From: Pseudomonadota bacterium
Lineage (GTDB): Bacteria; Pseudomonadota; Alphaproteobacteria; Rhizobiales; Rhizobiaceae
DNA length: 9,348 nucleotides
Reading direction: 5' to 3'
Assembly (NCBI GenBank): GCA_003242525.1
Contig: QGUU01000067.1
Coordinates: forward strand, 1 to 9,348
Shown here in pieces: positions 6,558 to 9,348 of the stretch (position 1 is its first letter; each line of letters starts with the position of its first letter). The notes beneath the pieces were generated by a model. The model was not told the DNA's origin and did not search any database. It saw only the letters and a list, made by a program, of their open reading frames with translations. Position numbers and translations under genes: made by a program.

Positions 6558-6587
6558 TTGGCAAAATTCCGATCTGAACGCTATGGT
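6558..6587 (+). promoter_or_regulatory. Putative promoter of the triple-repeat secreted protein gene
   Basis: TTGGCA (6558-6563) and TATGGT (6582-6587) are separated by 18 bp, with a predicted start near 6594 and a leader of about 36 nt. The rest of the 232-bp gap between glmM and this gene shows no gene or further clear element. Confidence 0.4.
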
Positions 6588-6629
6588 TGCACCCGCAGCT
6601 CGTTGAAATACGAAAGAGGGGGGTAACGA

Positions 6630-7247
6630 ATGTTCATCAATCGCATTGCGATACTCGCAGGCGCAGCTGTCACGGTCCTGCTCGCGAATGCTCCAGCCAG
6701 CGCGCTGACAATGGCTGAATGCAGCGCCAAGTACAATGCTGCAAAGGCTGCCGGTACGTTGAACGGGCAAAGCTGGAACCAGTTCCGAAAGGCCGAATGC
6801 GGGGCACAGGCCGCGGCGACGAAAAAGCCGGAAAAGCGACTGGCCTCGCTGGATGGGCCATCCGGGGGCAAGCGGCTGACCATGGCGGAGTGCTCGGCCA
6901 GGTACAAGGCGGCCAAGAGCGCCGGGACGCTCAACGGCATGAAATGGAACGACTTTCGCAAGGCAGAGTGCGGGGCGGCTGCTGCGGAGGACCTGTCGGC
7001 GCCTTCGCTCGACGAGGTCAGTTACCGGGGCGAGCCGGAAAAACCCTCGAAAAAAGCACCCCGCGGCGTGAGCTTTCCAAGCACCATTTCCAGCAAATAT
7101 GCAAACGAAACGCCGGCAAAGGCCCGGATGCGTACCTGCCTCGAGCACTACTATGCCAACAAGGACGCGGGCACGCTCAATGGCCTTCGCTGGATACAGA
7201 AGGGCGGCGGATATTACAGCCTTTGCAATGCCCGTCTCCGGGGCTGA
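6630..7247 (+). CDS. Secreted protein with three two-cysteine repeats, unknown function
   Basis: The 205-residue product has a clear signal peptide (residues 1-25, cleavage expected after ASA), so it is exported, probably to the periplasm. The mature part holds three copies of a repeat of about 33 residues, beginning near residues 26, 83 and 165. Repeats 1 and 2 share the pattern LTMAECSA.Y.AAK.AGTLNG..W..FRKAECG. Repeat 3 is divergent but keeps C, Y, K, AGTLNG, W and a final C. Cysteine pairs are 31/57, 88/114 and 170/199, spaced 26, 26 and 29, and could be disulfides. Linkers are rich in Lys, Pro and Ser. The layout recalls PsiF-type repeats (C...KG..G...F...C), but that link is only a suggestion. 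A strong GA-rich ribosome binding site (6615-6624) supports the start. A hairpin terminator follows. Confidence 0.88.
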   Translation: MFINRIAILAGAAVTVLLANAPASALTMAECSAKYNAAKAAGTLNGQSWNQFRKAECGAQAAATKKPEKRLASLDGPSGGKRLTMAECSARYKAAKSAGTLNGMKWNDFRKAECGAAAAEDLSAPSLDEVSYRGEPEKPSKKAPRGVSFPSTISSKYANETPAKARMRTCLEHYYANKDAGTLNGLRWIQKGGGYYSLCNARLRG

Positions 7248-7269
7248 ATGAAGCCCAAAGGTTAGACTT

Positions 7270-7297
7270 AGGCCCGCGAGCAATATGCGGGCCTTTT
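7270..7297 (+). terminator. Terminator of the triple-repeat protein gene
   Basis: GGCCCGC (7271-7277) and GCGGGCC (7287-7293) form a 7-bp GC stem, extended by A7270-T7294, with a 9-nt loop and a TTTT tail at 7294-7297. It lies 23 bp past the stop codon. Confidence 0.8.
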
Positions 7298-7335
7298 GGC
7301 GTCCAATAGTTCAAATTGACGGGAATCTTGGTTAA

Positions 7336-7376
7336 TTGACAGGGTTAAACGCCTTTTAACCTTTGCAATTCATTAT
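7336..7376 (+). promoter_or_regulatory. Promoter region of the outer membrane protein gene with CtrA box
   Basis: A perfect TTAA-N7-TTAAC lies at 7345-7360, the consensus binding site of the cell-cycle regulator CtrA. The same bases form an inverted repeat, GGTTAAA (7343-7349) with TTTAACC (7355-7361). A consensus -35 TTGACA lies at 7336-7341 but has no good -10 at normal spacing. CATTAT (7371-7376) could be the -10 of a CtrA-activated promoter starting near 7383, which would place the box over the -35 region. CtrA control of the omp25 family is known in Brucella; here it is inferred. Confidence 0.6.
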
Positions 7377-7428
7377 CCACGACCGAAGGAGCCGACCCGA
7401 GCGGGCCGGCGTTTCCAGGGGGTCTAGG

Positions 7429-8289
7429 ATGATGTTCAATTTTGCAAGGACAGCGGCCTTTGCCGGTGTGATCGCCACCGTCGCCGCCCCGGCTTGGGCA
7501 GCCGATCTGTTCGAGTCGCAGCCGCGGGTGGAGGAAGCGCCAGTGGAAGTAGCCTATCAGCCGGTCGAGGTGGGCGGCTGGTACATACGCGGCGATATCA
7601 GCTACGCCGATCCGGATTTCCGCGGTGGCGATTGGGTCACGCCCGGGCCTGGCAGCAACAGTTTCACCAGCGGCAGCCTGCGCGGCACATGGGCGGCCGG
7701 ACTCGGTGTTGGTTACCAGATCAATAGCCACCTGCGTACCGACCTGACATTCGATCATATCGGAAAGACGCGCTTCAGGGGGTCAAGTAGCGGAGCCTGC
7801 GGTGTTGCACCGGACTGTATCTCGACTGACGTCAGCAACTTCAGCGCTTGGGGGTTGTTGGCCAATGCCTATATCGATCTGGGCACCTGGCACGGGTTCA
7901 CCCCGTATGTCGGCGCCGGTATTGGCGGGGCGCATGTCAAGTGGGACACGCTTTTCAATACCGCCTGCGACGCTACCGATCCTACCAGCTGCGATCCCAC
8001 CGAATCCCATGGCGGCAAGTCGAAATGGCGCTTCAGCTATGCCCTGATGGCCGGTGCGTCCTACTGCCTTACTGACCGGTGGAAGCTCGATGCCGGTTAT
8101 CGTTTCCGCCACATCTCGGGCGGGGCCATGTTCGGGACGTCCGACATTGGCGTGACGGGTCCCGGCTCTGACAAAGGCATCAACATTCACGAGGTCCGTG
8201 GGGGCCTGCGCTATCAGTTCGGCAATTCCGATTGCGCGCAGCCCGTTGTCGCCTACGAGCCTCCGCCAGAACCGATCTACACCAAGTAA
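7429..8289 (+). CDS. Outer membrane beta-barrel protein (Omp25/Omp31-like)
   Basis: The 286-residue product has a signal peptide (residues 1-24, AWA before AADLF), so the mature protein begins with the AADL typical of rhizobial Omp proteins. From residue 50 alternating aromatic and glycine-rich strands (GGWYIRGDISYA, WAAGLGVGYQI, TPYVGAGIGGA, WKLDAGYRFRHI, HEVRGGLRYQF) fit an eight-stranded barrel ending at Phe264. A short Pro-rich tail (265-286) follows, which is unusual because many such barrels end at the terminal Phe. Two cysteine pairs, 124/130 and 180/188, lie in predicted surface loops. Two ATGs in a row, 7429 and 7432, are both served by AGGGGG at 7417-7422; I took the first. An upstream in-frame ATG at 7363 lacks signal-peptide sense. 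Exact subfamily is uncertain. Confidence 0.9.
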   Translation: MMFNFARTAAFAGVIATVAAPAWAADLFESQPRVEEAPVEVAYQPVEVGGWYIRGDISYADPDFRGGDWVTPGPGSNSFTSGSLRGTWAAGLGVGYQINSHLRTDLTFDHIGKTRFRGSSSGACGVAPDCISTDVSNFSAWGLLANAYIDLGTWHGFTPYVGAGIGGAHVKWDTLFNTACDATDPTSCDPTESHGGKSKWRFSYALMAGASYCLTDRWKLDAGYRFRHISGGAMFGTSDIGVTGPGSDKGINIHEVRGGLRYQFGNSDCAQPVVAYEPPPEPIYTK

Positions 8290-8310
8290 GGATAGAGCTT
8301 ATCCTTTCGA

Positions 8311-8345
8311 AGCGCCCGGCTCTTTGCCGGGCGCTTTCGTTTTTG
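8311..8345 (+). terminator. Terminator of the outer membrane protein gene
   Basis: AGCGCCCGGC (8311-8320) and GCCGGGCGCT (8326-8335) form a perfect 10-bp stem with a TCTTT loop, followed by TTCGTTTTT. It is a strong intrinsic terminator 21 bp past the stop. The next 116 bp to the downstream gene show no clear promoter. Confidence 0.9.
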
Positions 8346-8461
8346 TCCGGCGCGCAGGATGCAGCCGCCGGAGCCGCCTTTGCAATCCGGCTTGCTTGTA
8401 CTTGCCTTCCGCTTCCGGCTCGTGTCAGTTCGCACTCCCCGCAATGATCCGGAAGGAAGAA

Positions 8462-9348
8462 ATGTCTTTCGCCAAGCTCGACGAACTCGGCCGCAAGCTG
8501 GAGGCTCTGGAACACGCGCTCGCCATATTGGGAGCGGACGAGGCCACCCATATGGCCCCGGGCGGCGGGGAAAAGCGCGCCGAAACGCTGGCCTTGCTTT
8601 CGGGCATGTATCACCGCCAGGCAACGGCGCCGGAGATTGCCGACTGGATCGCGGCTGCCGAAAACGAGGCCCTGAACGAGGACCAGGAGGCGGCGCTGCG
8701 CGAATTTCGACGCCAGTACATCAACATGACCTGCCTGCCGCCGGAATTTGTGGAGCGCCAGACGGCAGCGCGCATTCGCTGCGAGCAGCTCTGGCGCAGC
8801 CTTCGGCCGAAGAATGATTGGGCCAGCTTCCAGCCTGCACTGGAAGGGGTGGTGGCACTGGTGCGGGAAGAAGCGGCGATGCGGGCCGAAGCGCTGAAGC
8901 TGGACCCTTATGACGCCCTGATGGAGCAGTATGATCCAGGTAACCGAGCTGCTGACATCACGCCGGTATTCGCGCGGTTGAAGGCGTTCCTGAAGGGCTT
9001 CGTTCCGAAGGCGCTGGCGGCGCAGGGAGAACGGCTTGCGCGCCAGCCGCTGAAGTCGCTGTCCGGCAACTATCCGGTTGAAAGGCAACGCGAACTCGGC
9101 CTCGCCATGATGGCTGCATTGGGCTTCGACCTGAACCATGGCTCGCTCTCGGTCTCGCACCATCCCTTTTGCGGCGGCGTGCCGAGTGACGTCCGCATAA
9201 CCACCCGTTATCGCACGACCGAGTTCCTGTCGGCGCTGATGGGGACGTTGCACGAAACCGGCCACGCTCTCTACGAGCAGAACCTGCCCAAGGAGTGGTC
9301 GCATTGGCCCCTTGGCAAGGCCCGCGGCATGGCCATGCATGAGAGCCA
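8462..9348 (+). CDS. M32 (Taq-type) metallocarboxypeptidase, N-terminal part (cut by window edge)
   Basis: Zinc-dependent carboxypeptidase that removes C-terminal residues from peptides, expected in the cytosol since no signal peptide is visible. The frame is open from ATG 8462 to the window end (295 codons plus two bases), against about 500 residues for the family. The M32 zinc motif HETGH is at residues 264-268. The downstream HES, whose Glu294 should be the third metal ligand, is the last thing read. Other M32 hallmarks are MAPGGGEKRAE near residue 31 and HPF plus DVRITTRY shortly before the zinc motif. The start has AAGGAAG at 8453-8459. Any C-terminal truncation cannot be judged. A 386-codon open frame on the opposite strand is a GC-rich shadow. 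Confidence 0.95.
   Translation, partial: MSFAKLDELGRKLEALEHALAILGADEATHMAPGGGEKRAETLALLSGMYHRQATAPEIADWIAAAENEALNEDQEAALREFRRQYINMTCLPPEFVERQTAARIRCEQLWRSLRPKNDWASFQPALEGVVALVREEAAMRAEALKLDPYDALMEQYDPGNRAADITPVFARLKAFLKGFVPKALAAQGERLARQPLKSLSGNYPVERQRELGLAMMAALGFDLNHGSLSVSHHPFCGGVPSDVRITTRYRTTEFLSALMGTLHETGHALYEQNLPKEWSHWPLGKARGMAMHES

Noticed and set aside
8180..9340. 386-codon open frame on the minus strand opposite the carboxypeptidase gene
   Set aside because: The plus strand carries clear M32 motifs with a ribosome binding site. The antisense product is Arg/His/Gln-rich without domain signs.

Overview
The window looks like an ordinary chromosomal segment of an alphaproteobacterium, most likely Hyphomicrobiales (Rhizobiales), perhaps close to the Phyllobacteriaceae. 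The grounds are the gene content and order: a transketolase divergent from a DUF4164-type coiled-coil gene, zapA and a 6S RNA, then an RluD-type pseudouridine synthase beside rpoH, and a rhizobial-style outer membrane barrel protein. High GC and a CtrA-type box fit the same group. Family-level placement is inference. No mobile element, CRISPR array, phage or defence gene was seen.

Region 1 (1-2250). The 5' part of a transketolase gene runs leftward off the window edge. Divergent from it are a small coiled-coil protein gene and zapA (cell division). A 6S RNA begins about 5 nt after the zapA stop, and its 3' strand runs into the ribosome binding site of a 1-Cys peroxiredoxin gene. The tkt promoter carries a LacI-type palindrome just upstream of its -35 box.

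Region 2 (2219-4828). rpoH (heat-shock sigma factor) converges on the peroxiredoxin gene across a bidirectional terminator. Upstream of rpoH on the same strand is an RluD-type pseudouridine synthase gene. That gene is head to head with a small single-span membrane protein gene, and a 12-bp palindrome supplies possible start codons on both strands.

Region 3 (4868-6463). A tRNA-Glu(CTC) with its own promoter is followed by glmM on the minus strand. GlmM makes glucosamine-1-phosphate for peptidoglycan and LPS precursors.

Region 4 (6558-9348). Three plus-strand genes follow: a secreted protein with three copies of a two-cysteine repeat, an outer membrane beta-barrel protein whose upstream region holds a perfect CtrA box, and the first 295 codons of an M32 (Taq-type) metallocarboxypeptidase gene. 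The first two end in clear hairpin terminators, so these genes look like separate transcription units.

I found no clearly new multi-gene system. The points most worth a second look are the 6S RNA/peroxiredoxin junction, the CtrA box at the outer membrane protein gene, the triple-repeat secreted protein, the tkt operator and the structured rpoH leader.
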